From positions 1-32,109 of the forward strand of contig JAFUKJ010000020.1 in assembly GCA_017467805.1 (NCBI GenBank): a DNA stretch of 32,109 nt, given 5' to 3'. The number at the start of each line of letters is the position of its first letter. Position 1 is the stretch's first letter. Below are positions 18,601-25,774 of this stretch, piece after piece. The notes under the pieces are model-generated. The model was given only the letters and a program-made list of their open reading frames with translations. It searched no databases and was not told the origin of the DNA. This stretch comes from Lachnospiraceae bacterium (GTDB lineage Bacteria; Bacillota; Clostridia; Lachnospirales; Lachnospiraceae). A program made the translations under genes and the position numbers.

Positions 18601-20130
18601 CCGTTTATGGGAGAGGTAGAGATTGAGATTCCAAATAGTTCACAGTATGACCAAGATAAGGCGGTATTAGAAATGTCTAAGCTTGCTGCCGAGAAGAATC
18701 TGGAGGAAGCACGCAAATTAGTAGAAGAAAAGCGTGGCGAGCATGAGCAGGCAGTTAACGAGCTTGAAGAAAAAGTGATTCAGTATGGAGAAGCGGTTAA
18801 AGAGTTGGCAGATGCAGCAGTCGAGGTAGGCAAGGCAGAATTAAAGGTTGGCGTTGCAACAGTAGACCTTAAGGCGGCAGAAGTTGCATTAGAGGCTGCT
18901 CAGGCGGCAGAGGCTTATGCAGCAGAGTTATTCGTGGAGGTTGAGGAAGCCAGAGTAAAGGCAGAACAGGCAAGAGCTTTGGTAGAGGCGTTGAAAGCTA
19001 ACTTAGCTGTAAGCAGTGAAGAACTGGCAGTAGCAGAGGCAGCATTGGCAGAGGCAGAAGCTGAGTTAAAGGCAGCCGAAGAGGCAGCAGTGCTTGCACA
19101 GGCAGAGGCAGATGCAGCAAAGGCGGCATATGAAGAGATTTCTGCCATTGTAGCAGATTTAGAAGCTAAGGAAGTGGAGCCAAGCGAGGACGAAGAGTCA
19201 TCAAGCGATGAAGAGCCAAACGAGGACGAAGAGTCATCAAGTGATGAGGAGCCAAGCGAGGACGAAGAATCATCAAGTGATGAGGAGTCAAGCGAGGATG
19301 AAGAGTCATCAAGTGATGAAGAGCCAAGCGAGGACGAAGAGTCATCAAGTGATGAGGAGTCGAGCGAGGACGAAGAGTCATCAAGCGATGAAGAGCCAAG
19401 CGAGGACGAAGAGTCATCAAGTGATGAGGAGTCGAGCGAGGATGAAGAGTCATCAAGTGATGAGGAGTCAAGCGAGGATGAAGAGTCATCAAACGATGAG
19501 GAGTCAAGCAAGGACGAAGAATCATCAAGTGATGAGGAGTCAAGCAAGGACGAAGAATCATCAAGTGATGAAGAGTCCAAGAAAGATGACGCTGACGATA
19601 AGAAGAATGACAACGCTAATAATAGCAGCAACAATAACAACAAGGGTGACTATGTCGTAATTGAAGATGAAGAAACACCGCTTGCTGATCAAATTATTGT
19701 AGAGGACGGAATTGTTCATATAGCATTACCAGCAGAAAAAGCAATTCTTAGAGTAGAGACCTTACAGAAGTATTATGGTATGAGAATGCATGTATATTCA
19801 TACCTTACAAATCTAGTAGGTTACACAATGAATGTAGATGACGTAAAGACTGATATTGATTTTAGTGCAACCATGGATGTTGTTGAGAACTTTTTAGAGG
19901 GCTTCCATACAGTATGCATCAAACAGATGAAATTTGCAAAGCTGGGAATGACAATTGGAGTTCATGCAAATATAGGAACTGAGTATGTAGGCAAGACCGC
20001 TTATATCTTTACATGGAATGCTTTAACAGGTGAGTATGAGCAAAAAGCGATTACAACTGTTAATGAAATTGGAAATGTAGGTTTCTTTACAGAAGAATTA
20101 ACAAATGTCATGATTATGATTGAAAAATAA
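15664..20130 (+). CDS. Giant secreted coiled-coil protein with acidic Ser/Asp/Glu repeat
   Basis: A 1488-residue protein with an extended signal peptide (to about residue 40, AYA-E). Residues 45-460 and 905-1170 are Ala/Glu/Lys-rich heptads typical of long coiled coils. Residues about 460-625 and 825-900 are short beta-rich islands. Residues 630-700 are Pro-rich with a near-duplicated PVD-x-ET-(F/Y) block. Residues 708-810 are Tyr/Ala heptads resembling streptococcal antigen I/II-type stalks. Residues 1172-1303 are eleven 12-residue acidic repeats, followed by an Asn/Lys linker and a C-terminal domain from about 1329 (ending TVNEIGNVGFFTEELTNVMI). No LPXTG, SLH or C-terminal membrane helix is visible, so anchoring is unclear. 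It is likely a surface or matrix adhesin, probably under the divergent BTAD regulator. GAGAGGG precedes the ATG. Confidence 0.82.
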   Translation: MKKNESRIRKTPRIVANTLALSLIMGTVVPVGGLGRVAYAEEANVESQIQGEVKQTAENLVDEVKESIVEEKEELLAEVKEDTEAVVEELKENLDSDVIEEAKDALMDAAKQEADAGIQAVVTIGQGIISSEALGIINEVQATQDVEKAEDAIIEGEQKVDEALDGFDTDIEESKNAANEAVKEADKAADEADKAADALEEAKKAETSTEAKEDEAAALDAANKAQDAAEQATGDAQASKDAYIEAEKAYNEAVKEAENAQAKADEAINAAEKDAQQAVDKATDAKEKAEELKAEVEAARGEAEKHFTEKEAELSQAQQELVAAKENLTEVAAKEETVREELKTATEAVVETGVFLVAAEAYEALSELTVEGIENAITVMEEAKVAADKALAEAEEALNNAEGNEAEAQAAYDSALAAYNAANSTLEQAKSDLDKATTEQEKAETLANSNYGQLLQGIEKELLDAESTGDKTVVEEKTKELVTAVIKYDQDSAEAKYDTVDLVDTKQMIYEATDKDGNTAYYQYVKNADGSFSFYECNKNEEATTVARRETVTELPSFEGMNAWEYQVVALEGGSYEIIYFDVKDSESVFTSEEEANSSITEGENKEIYTFEVPTQSTSDAIAYPTAPEKPVAPIEPVDLETFLEENDIEKPVDWETYKAENSITEPVAPTMTMEEPETERPSAEEPKKPSRMNPKYYSGFKFNESKYNSDMAAYNEAMAEYNTLMGAWVEYDKALEEYKNSLWLYENVSYPAYKGFVDGYKKLVDTYQNKVDTYDEEYAAYLEQKAQYDADMEIYSTDKAEYDEAKAKADQANNDRTAVLRTCLENGDTLTITVDGEEKTLLSDERGLYYTYKDSLTGLELKNYNVSGYTVNVSGTETNYRVVEYNKIIKVDYSKVDNTADDSYENVTQKVETAKNNYVSATGKVETATSEKKAAEEKEKAAATELEAAEAELAKAQEEFDEIEEIYNSYYGNQVIDIPFMGEVEIEIPNSSQYDQDKAVLEMSKLAAEKNLEEARKLVEEKRGEHEQAVNELEEKVIQYGEAVKELADAAVEVGKAELKVGVATVDLKAAEVALEAAQAAEAYAAELFVEVEEARVKAEQARALVEALKANLAVSSEELAVAEAALAEAEAELKAAEEAAVLAQAEADAAKAAYEEISAIVADLEAKEVEPSEDEESSSDEEPNEDEESSSDEEPSEDEESSSDEESSEDEESSSDEEPSEDEESSSDEESSEDEESSSDEEPSEDEESSSDEESSEDEESSSDEESSEDEESSNDEESSKDEESSSDEESSKDEESSSDEESKKDDADDKKNDNANNSSNNNNKGDYVVIEDEETPLADQIIVEDGIVHIALPAEKAILRVETLQKYYGMRMHVYSYLTNLVGYTMNVDDVKTDIDFSATMDVVENFLEGFHTVCIKQMKFAKLGMTIGVHANIGTEYVGKTAYIFTWNALTGEYEQKAITTVNEIGNVGFFTEELTNVMIMIEK
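19177..19572 (+). repeat. Eleven 36-bp in-frame tandem repeats
   Basis: Eleven units of exactly 36 bp encode E-(P/S)-x-(E/K)-DEESS-(S/N)-DE. Units 3 to 8 alternate Pro and Ser at position 2, so the recent duplication unit appears to be 72 bp. Units 5-6 and 7-8 are almost identical at the DNA level. Units 9-11 have diverged toward Lys and Asn. The repeat count is expected to vary between strains and to be collapsed easily in short-read assemblies. Confidence 0.95.
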
Positions 20131-20159
20131 TTCCTACTAAAATTTAAAATGATATGGAG

Positions 20160-20193
20160 AAGAGATAAAGTAGAGATGCTTTATCTCTTTTTC
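20160..20193 (+). terminator. Rho-independent terminator after the giant surface protein
   Basis: AAGAGATAAAG (20160-20170) pairs perfectly with CTTTATCTCTT (20179-20189) across an 8-nt loop and is followed by TTTTCT. It ends the unit that starts at the divergent BTAD promoter and separates it from the CotH promoter. Confidence 0.85.
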
Positions 20194-20224
20194 TATCAAA
20201 TATGTGGATTTATTATATAAATAT

Positions 20225-20254
20225 GTGACATATAGATGCTTTTTGTGTTATAAT
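20225..20254 (+). promoter_or_regulatory. Promoter of the CotH operon
   Basis: GTGACA (20225-20230) and a perfect TATAAT (20249-20254) are 18 bp apart, and the -10 is extended by TG at 20246-20247. Transcription would start near 20261, leaving about 30 bases before the coding start with AGGAGAAGG at 20280-20288. Confidence 0.75.
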
Positions 20255-20292
20255 TTTTTGTGCAAATTATGTAAACATTAGGAGAAGGTAGT

Positions 20293-22473
20293 GTGTGTAC
20301 GGTGAAAAAAAACAGACTTAAGAAAATCTGTGTGGGAATACTAGTTACGGTGCTGCTATCAGGTACCATAGCCGTGGAAGCGTCTGAGTGGCGTAGTGGG
20401 GGATTTGGCAGAAATGGAAGAGGGAATGGAAACGGTATTTCTCATGGAACATCAACAGAGAAGGTATCGGAGGATATGCTGAATAATACACCTCCTGCGG
20501 ATTATACAGTAAACCCTTCTACGCAGGCGGATGCAATGCTAGGAGAATATAATAAGTATTTCTTAGAGGATTCAATACAGACTGTTTCCATAGAGATAGA
20601 TGAGAATAATCTGAATTATCTTTTACAGAATGCCACAGCGGCTCCGTCGGTAATGACTACCAGTGTGACGATAGGAGATGTGACCCTAGGGTATTGCGGC
20701 TTAAAGACCAAAGGAAATTATACATTGGAGCATTCCTATACGGATAACTATGGAAGTGACAGATTCTCTTTTACCATTAATTTCGGTAAGTATGTGAAAA
20801 AGGCAGATTATGGTCAGACGCAGAATTTCTTTGGCGCGAATAAAATCAGTTTTAATAACTTTTTCTTTGATAAGTCCATGATGAAGGAGTTCTTCTCGCT
20901 GAAATTAATGGATGAAATGGGATTGCCGACACCGCAGTATGGTCTGGCAAAGCTATATATTAACGGAGAGTATTATGGTGTATATGCCATGATTGAGGCG
21001 TTTGATGAGTCTATTCTTGAGCAGTATTATCAGGTGGATGATGATGATTTGAGCAGTTATTTGTGTAAGCCTTCAGGGACAAATCTGATTTATGAGGAAT
21101 TGTTAGAGGATGATGCACCACTTTGGGCGTATGACGAGGAGACTTATGCGGATGTAGAGGATATGCTTCCGACAGTGATGGATTGGGTAAGGAAGCTAAA
21201 CTGCTTGAGTGCGGGGACGGATTTTGAAGGAAATGAGATTGATGTTAACAGCGAGTCCTATTTGGAACTGTTAAATCAGATTATGGATGTGGATTCTGCG
21301 GTGAGATATTTTGCAACCCATAGCTGGTTATGTCAGATGGATGATATGTTTGTGAATAAGCAGAATTATGGTCTGTATATAGATGAAGATGGAAAGTGCC
21401 TGCTTATGCCATGGGACTATGACCTTAGCTTTGGCTGTTATTTTCCAAGTAATGCAGAGTCAACAGCAAATTATGACATCGAAGTCATGTACAGTCGTAA
21501 TGTAAGACCAGGTGCAGATGGAACTGCGAATAAGGAATTTTCTACAAAGACTTATGCAAAGTATCCGATATTCAATGTCATTTATCAGAATGATGCGCTG
21601 ATGGAGCAGTATCGCGGTTACATGAAGGAGTGCTCAAAGATTGCTGCTTTGGGTGGTACGATAGAGCATACAGGAAAGTCTTATAATCCTGGATATTTTA
21701 ATTCTTACATAGAGACAATGGAAGAGGAGATTTACGAGGCGGCAGCAGAGGATTTGGCAGAAAATGTTTATTATATGAACTGGACGAATCAGCCTAATGA
21801 TGTGAAATCAGCATTGCCTAATCTTTCCAGGATTATTGCTATGCGTTCGGTGGGCGTCTACGAACAGGTAGAGCGAACAGGGGCAACTGTATGTGGCGAG
21901 GGCTGCGATTTGTCCACTCTTGGAAATGCAGGCAGAGGAAAGAATTCCACCAGTGGATTGTTGTCGGTGGTTGACTCTGCAACAGGTATCTTTGTAACTG
22001 CAGAATATGCAGAAGCGGCAAAGGGCAGCAGAGCGAATTCTCCAATGCTGGTATTGGATGAGCTGGAAGCAGAAGACGGCTATTATCAGGATATACAGGC
22101 ACAGCTTGGAGCAACAGAGGAAGATAGTCTCGTCGTGTATGGAATGAACACTTGGGTAAAGCCAGAGTCAGATTATACATTACATATTCCTTTAGCCCAG
22201 GCTTATATGGAGGCAGAGGGAGAAATTAAGTTTTTTAGTTATGACAGTAATAGCAAGACACTTACGGAGATTTCCATGACTACTGAGGATAATCTGTATA
22301 CAGGAGTGGCAGATAGTATAAAGTATATTGTGATTTATCAGGAGGGCGGTCATAACGTCGATATAGAGTATTCTGCAGAGATGATTAAAATAATAGTAGT
22401 AGCTGTGGTAATTTTTATTTTGGCAATGCAGGTATTATTGGCAAAATATTTTATGCAGAGACGTAAATATTAG
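20293..22473 (+). CDS. CotH-kinase family secreted protein with C-terminal membrane anchor
   Basis: The 726-residue product starts at GTG 20293 (GGAG 8 nt upstream); GTG 20302 in the same frame is an alternative. A signal peptide (to about residue 31, VEA-S) and a Gly/Arg/Asn-rich linker precede the CotH domain, about residues 90-520. Visible landmarks are KTKGNYTL, NKISFNNFFFDKSMMKEFFS, LYINGEYYGVYAMIEAFDES and MPWDYDLSFGC, the last matching the W-D-x-D-x-x-FG signature. Bacillus CotH is an atypical protein kinase that phosphorylates spore-coat proteins; non-spore homologues are also known. A C-terminal transmembrane helix (IIVVAVVIFILAMQVLLA) and basic tail imply display outside the membrane. 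Its extracytoplasmic substrate is unknown; the Ser-rich acidic repeats encoded just upstream are a speculative candidate. Confidence 0.87.
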   Translation: MCTVKKNRLKKICVGILVTVLLSGTIAVEASEWRSGGFGRNGRGNGNGISHGTSTEKVSEDMLNNTPPADYTVNPSTQADAMLGEYNKYFLEDSIQTVSIEIDENNLNYLLQNATAAPSVMTTSVTIGDVTLGYCGLKTKGNYTLEHSYTDNYGSDRFSFTINFGKYVKKADYGQTQNFFGANKISFNNFFFDKSMMKEFFSLKLMDEMGLPTPQYGLAKLYINGEYYGVYAMIEAFDESILEQYYQVDDDDLSSYLCKPSGTNLIYEELLEDDAPLWAYDEETYADVEDMLPTVMDWVRKLNCLSAGTDFEGNEIDVNSESYLELLNQIMDVDSAVRYFATHSWLCQMDDMFVNKQNYGLYIDEDGKCLLMPWDYDLSFGCYFPSNAESTANYDIEVMYSRNVRPGADGTANKEFSTKTYAKYPIFNVIYQNDALMEQYRGYMKECSKIAALGGTIEHTGKSYNPGYFNSYIETMEEEIYEAAAEDLAENVYYMNWTNQPNDVKSALPNLSRIIAMRSVGVYEQVERTGATVCGEGCDLSTLGNAGRGKNSTSGLLSVVDSATGIFVTAEYAEAAKGSRANSPMLVLDELEAEDGYYQDIQAQLGATEEDSLVVYGMNTWVKPESDYTLHIPLAQAYMEAEGEIKFFSYDSNSKTLTEISMTTEDNLYTGVADSIKYIVIYQEGGHNVDIEYSAEMIKIIVVAVVIFILAMQVLLAKYFMQRRKY

Positions 22474-22497
22474 GAAAGTACAACATAGGAGAAGAAA

Positions 22498-23487
22498 ATG
22501 CCAAAGGGAACGAATCAAAAACTGAAGCTGATTTATTTGATAAAAATTATGCTGGAGAAGACAGATGATGAACATGGAATCACGATGCCTGAGATTTTGA
22601 AGGCATTGGAAACCTATGACGTGACTGCGGAGCGAAAGAGCATTTATAATGATTTTGAGACAATACGAGAGCTTGGAATTGATATTATAGGAGAGCCATG
22701 CGGAAAGAGTCATATGTATCATGTAGCATCAAGACAGTTTGAGATTGCGGAGCTGAAGCTTTTGGTAGATGCGATTCAGTCTTCGAAGTTTATTACAGAG
22801 AAGAAATCTCATGAGCTGATTAAGAAGCTTGAAAGCTTTGCCAGCAATTACGAGGCAAAGCAGCTGCAAAGACAGGTATATGTGTCAGGCAGAATCAAGA
22901 CCATGAATGAGAGCATTTACTATAATGTGGATGAGATTCATGCGGCGATAGCTTCCAATAAGAAGCTTAAGTTTCAATATTTCCGCTGGAATATTCAGAA
23001 GGAAATGGAATTGCGTAAGGATGGTGAGTTCTATATCATCAGTCCATGGGCTTTGTGCTGGGATGATGAGAATTACTATATGATTGGTTATGATGCCCAA
23101 GCGGACAAGATTAAGCATTTCAGAGTGGATAAGATGGTTAAGAGTGCTTGCGTGGATGAACTAAGAGAAGGTAAGGAGAAGTTTGATGAATCAGACATGG
23201 TTGCCTATACGCAGAGGCGTTTTGGTATGTTTGATGGCGAAGAGGAGACGGTAAAGCTTTTATTTGACAACGAACTGATAGGTGTTGTTATTGACCGATT
23301 TGGCAAGGATATTATTACTGCACGCGCTGATGAAGGACACTTTACTATTCGTGTGAAGGTGGCGGTGAGCAATCAGTTCTTTGGCTGGATATTCGGTCTT
23401 GGAGACGGCGTGAAGATATTGGAGCCTGAGAATGTTGTCAACAAGATGCAAGAGCAGGTTAGCAGGGTATTTGACAGGTATCAGTAG
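22498..23487 (+). CDS. WYL-domain transcriptional regulator
   Basis: A 329-residue protein with an N-terminal winged helix (KLIYLIKIMLEKTDDEHGIT; AERKSIYNDFETIRELGIDI) and a WYL domain at about 140-215 (KKLKFQYFRWNIQKEMELRK, then YIISPWALCWDDENYYMIGY, ending KHFRVDKM). A C-terminal WCX-like segment follows (VKLLFDNELIGVVIDRFG). AGGAG precedes ATG 22498. It lies 24 bp after the CotH gene with no visible terminator, so the two are likely cotranscribed. WYL domains sense nucleic-acid or nucleotide-type ligands and this class usually controls neighbouring or stress genes; its target here is unknown. Confidence 0.9.
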   Translation: MPKGTNQKLKLIYLIKIMLEKTDDEHGITMPEILKALETYDVTAERKSIYNDFETIRELGIDIIGEPCGKSHMYHVASRQFEIAELKLLVDAIQSSKFITEKKSHELIKKLESFASNYEAKQLQRQVYVSGRIKTMNESIYYNVDEIHAAIASNKKLKFQYFRWNIQKEMELRKDGEFYIISPWALCWDDENYYMIGYDAQADKIKHFRVDKMVKSACVDELREGKEKFDESDMVAYTQRRFGMFDGEEETVKLLFDNELIGVVIDRFGKDIITARADEGHFTIRVKVAVSNQFFGWIFGLGDGVKILEPENVVNKMQEQVSRVFDRYQ

Positions 23488-23542
23488 TATATTTTGTGCT
23501 TGAGCAGGGAATGCTATCTATTGGAATGTGAGGTAGATAGCA

Positions 23543-23977
23543 ATGGTAAATAAAGATACAATCTGTTTATTAAAGGAATGTGATGCAGGCTCGAAGATGG
23601 CGGTGTCATCTATTGATGATGTGGTAGAGAAGGTAAGCGATTCGGCAATGAAGCAGCTTTTGCAGGAGAGTAAGAAGCATCATGAGAAGCTTGGGAATGA
23701 GATTCATGTGCAGTTAAATGAGTATGGAGCGAAGGAGAAGGAACCAACACCCATGGCAAAGGGGATGTCGTGGATGAAAACTACCATGAAGATGAACATG
23801 GATAACAGTGATGCCACAGTGGCTGACTTGATTACAGATGGATGTGACATGGGGATTAAGTCTCTTCACAAATATATGAACGAGTATAGTTCGGCGGATA
23901 GTACGTCAAAGGAACTGTGTAATAAGCTTATTGATATTGAGGAAGAGCTTAAGACGAAGTTAGAGAAATATTTGTAG
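23543..23977 (+). CDS. Small four-helix protein, DUF2383 / ferritin-like type
   Basis: A 144-residue, almost wholly helical protein without signal peptide: LLKECDAGSKMAVSSIDDVV, MKQLLQESKKHHEKLGNEIH, DLITDGCDMGIKSLHKYMNE, LCNKLIDIEEELKTKLEKYL. The pattern and length fit the DUF2383 / PA2169-like four-helix family, related to ferritin-like bundles. The usual metal-binding ExxH pairs are not clearly present. A hairpin (GCTATCTA 23513-23520, TAGATAGC 23534-23541) places the GTGAGG ribosome site in its loop just before the ATG. Function unknown; a strong terminator follows immediately. Confidence 0.72.
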   Translation: MVNKDTICLLKECDAGSKMAVSSIDDVVEKVSDSAMKQLLQESKKHHEKLGNEIHVQLNEYGAKEKEPTPMAKGMSWMKTTMKMNMDNSDATVADLITDGCDMGIKSLHKYMNEYSSADSTSKELCNKLIDIEEELKTKLEKYL

Positions 23978-23982
23978 GATTG

Positions 23983-24014
23983 AAAGAAACGTCATTACAT
24001 GGCGTTTCTTTTTT
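23983..24014 (+). terminator. Rho-independent terminator after the DUF2383-like gene
   Basis: AAAGAAACG (23983-23991) pairs perfectly with CGTTTCTTT (24003-24011), followed by TTT. It closes the CotH-WYL-DUF2383 unit. Confidence 0.85.
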
Positions 24015-24076
24015 GGGGCTGAATTCAGCATGGCGACATGAACCATGACAATCTCTATTTGGAAGATAAACAAAAA

Positions 24077-24255
24077 GTATACAGTAATAATAAACTTTAC
24101 TGTGGTACACCCGATTAGGCTATTTTTCTTGGATTTTTGCAAAAAATGGTATACAGCAAACTGAAAACTTGTTGTGGTGCACCCATTCTAGCTATTTTTC
24201 ATACATTTCAAGCCAAAATGGTATACAGTAAACGAAAAGTTCGCTCTAGTATACT
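24077..24255. repeat. 72-bp degenerate tandem repeat array, intergenic
   Basis: GTATACAG recurs at 24077, 24149 and 24221, exactly 72 bp apart. Copies 1 and 2 are full length and share the blocks TGTGGT-x-CACCC, CTATTTTTC and a terminal A-rich ATG; overall identity is roughly two thirds. Copy 3 matches for about 30 bases before diverging, and another GTATAC follows at 24249. The array sits in the 672-bp gap between 23977 and 24650, in which no convincing gene is seen. Function unknown. Confidence 0.8.
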
Positions 24256-24282
24256 CATAGGGAAATTGAGCTTCAGTTACAC

Positions 24283-24446
24283 CTGCCTACAAGGTACAGA
24301 AATACAAAAAACATCGTGAGACCTCGAATATAAGGAATTCATATCATTCCTACGGTGTTTTGAGGTACTGGAGTATTTTTCTTACTCTAGGGTATAGGTT
24401 TTTCTGTTTTTCGATATCCTACAAAAGATTATTTTAGTATGTACCT
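24283..24446 (+). repeat. 164-bp structured dispersed repeat, left copy
   Basis: This segment matches the reverse complement of 31946-32109 at 149 of 164 positions without gaps. Predicted stems are: outer ACCTCGAA (24321-24328) with TTTTGAGGT (from 24359); inner AGGAAT (24333-24338) with ATTCCT (24346-24351); and TAGGGTAT (24388-24395) with ATATCCTA (24414-24421). A further 24-bp match to the right copy resumes at 24523-24546 after an 82-bp interruption. It could be a noncoding RNA or an intergenic mobile repeat; neither strand can be assigned with confidence. Confidence 0.85.
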
Positions 24447-24579
24447 AGATGCTACATAAGAAGGGGGGAAAATCAGCAAAATTATGGAGTATTCGAGGTA
24501 CCAGAAGAAAAAAATTGCTCTTGTACCCCAATATGAGTAAATCTACAAAACCTAGATTCGAAAGTTTATTTCAGAATAA

Positions 24580-24608
24580 TTGACGTACAGAATGCAGTGG
24601 GATAGAAT
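24580..24608 (+). promoter_or_regulatory. Promoter of the eleven-gene small-enzyme operon
   Basis: TTGACG (24580-24585) and TAGAAT (24603-24608) are exactly 17 bp apart, close to the sigma-A consensus. Transcription would begin near 24615, which rules out the in-frame ATG at 24611 as the Nudix start and supports ATG 24650. The promoter lies 34 bp after the end of the left dispersed repeat. Confidence 0.8.
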
Positions 24609-24649
24609 AAATGTACGAGAATTATGTAAACAAACTAGGGGGATTATCT

Positions 24650-25144
24650 ATGGAATACGATTGCGGATTTACAAGAGATGATAAGTGGTTTCGATACAGG
24701 GCGGGAGCAATTATTATTGAAGAGGGCTGTGTATTATTTGTTGGAAATGCGAAGGAAAGCTATTACTACTCAGTTGGTGGGGGAATTCATATGGGAGAGA
24801 CTGCCGAGGATGCAGTAAAGCGTGAGGTATTCGAGGAAACAGGTGTGCATTATGAGGTGGACAGGCTGGCATTTATACATGAGAATTTCTTTGAGTCGGA
24901 CGGAAGTCTTGAGGGACTAAAGTGTCATGAGGTAGCGTTTTATTTCCTGATGAAGCCAAGAGGTACGAAGGAGCTTAACAGCAATAGCTATACATATGGA
25001 GTGAAGGAAGAGATGCATTGGATTCCAGTAGAGGAGCTTGGCAATTACAAGGCATTTCCAACTTTTTTTAGGGATAAGCTTAAGAATATAGGAGAGGGAA
25101 TTGAACACATTGTAACACATGAGGACAATTCAAAGAGTAACTAA
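24650..25144 (+). CDS. Nudix hydrolase
   Basis: The 164-residue product starts at ATG 24650, 6 nt after AGGGGGA (24637-24643) and downstream of the predicted transcription start; the upstream in-frame ATG 24611 is rejected. Residues 44-66 form a complete Nudix box, GGIHMGETAEDAVKREVFEE followed by TGV, with all metal-binding glutamates (G-x5-E-x7-RE-x2-EE-x-G). Nudix enzymes cleave nucleoside diphosphates linked to another group; the substrate cannot be told from sequence. It is the first gene of a same-strand set of small metabolic or repair-like enzymes and ends about 50 bp before the phosphatase gene. Confidence 0.93.
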   Translation: MEYDCGFTRDDKWFRYRAGAIIIEEGCVLFVGNAKESYYYSVGGGIHMGETAEDAVKREVFEETGVHYEVDRLAFIHENFFESDGSLEGLKCHEVAFYFLMKPRGTKELNSNSYTYGVKEEMHWIPVEELGNYKAFPTFFRDKLKNIGEGIEHIVTHEDNSKSN

Positions 25145-25195
25145 TATTCATGTAGAGAAAGAGCGGCAACCAAAAGTGGAAAGGAAAATAGCAAA

Positions 25196-25768
25196 ATGAC
25201 AAAAGTATATTTTGTGCGTCATGCACAGCCGAACTATGAAAATCACGATGATATGACAAGAGAGCTTTCACTAAAAGGATTAGAGGACAGGAAGCTGGTA
25301 ACTGAGTTTTTGAAGGACAAGGCAATTGATGTGGTATTATCAAGTCCTTTTAAGCGCTCGATAGATACGGTCAAGGATTTTGCAGATACATATGGACATG
25401 AGATTACAACAATAGATGATTTTAGAGAGCGTAAGATAGATAGCTGCTGGATTGAGGATTTCTATGGATTTTCCAAGAGACAGTGGGAGGATTTTGATTA
25501 TAAGCTGCAGGATGGCGAGACATTGCGTGAAGTGCAGACAAGAAATATTGCAGCTTTGAAGCAGGTAGTGCAGGAATATAAGGATAAGAATATTGTGGTT
25601 GGCTCTCATGGAACGGCACTTAGTACGATTGTTAATTACTATCAGCCAAGCTTTGATTTTATGGAGTTTGAAAGAATCAGAACCTTGATGCCTTGGATTG
25701 TTTGCTTTAGCTTTGATGGCGAGCAGTGTGTTGGGATTGAAGAATTTAATTTGTTTGAGGAAGAATAG
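25196..25768 (+). CDS. Histidine phosphatase (phosphoglycerate mutase-like)
   Basis: The 190-residue protein has the RHG-type motif VRHAQ with catalytic His9, Arg8 and Arg54 (SSPFKRS), the acid region FRERK (Glu78) and the second catalytic His138 in VVGSHGTAL. These are the complete active-site elements of the branch 1 histidine phosphatase superfamily. The size fits small cytosolic phosphatases such as CobC/GpmB-like enzymes, but no cobalamin genes are nearby, so the substrate is unknown. AAGGAAA precedes ATG 25196, and the next gene follows after 6 bp. Confidence 0.92.
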   Translation: MTKVYFVRHAQPNYENHDDMTRELSLKGLEDRKLVTEFLKDKAIDVVLSSPFKRSIDTVKDFADTYGHEITTIDDFRERKIDSCWIEDFYGFSKRQWEDFDYKLQDGETLREVQTRNIAALKQVVQEYKDKNIVVGSHGTALSTIVNYYQPSFDFMEFERIRTLMPWIVCFSFDGEQCVGIEEFNLFEEE

Positions 25769-25774
25769 ATAAGT

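Noticed and set aside
18915-19643. Long open frame antisense to the acidic repeat, Ser/Leu/Asp-rich
   Set aside because: It is a by-product of the GC-biased, repetitive codons of the real gene on the plus strand. There is no ribosome site and it mirrors the repeat exactly.
24137-24319. 60-codon frame across the 72-bp repeats with a 24-residue periodicity
   Set aside because: The 72-bp period keeps the frame open by arithmetic. There is no ribosome site, copy 1 contains stops in this frame, and the frame runs into the non-coding dispersed repeat.
24283-24446. Known riboswitch or T-box identity for the structured repeat
   Set aside because: No T-box, SAM, TPP, cobalamin or glycine riboswitch signature words were found, and its inverted placement at the two ends of a gene block does not fit a single leader role.
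24015-24649. CRISPR-like interpretation of the 72-bp periodic array
   Set aside because: The copies are contiguous and degenerate, with no constant-repeat/variable-spacer pattern and no cas genes nearby.
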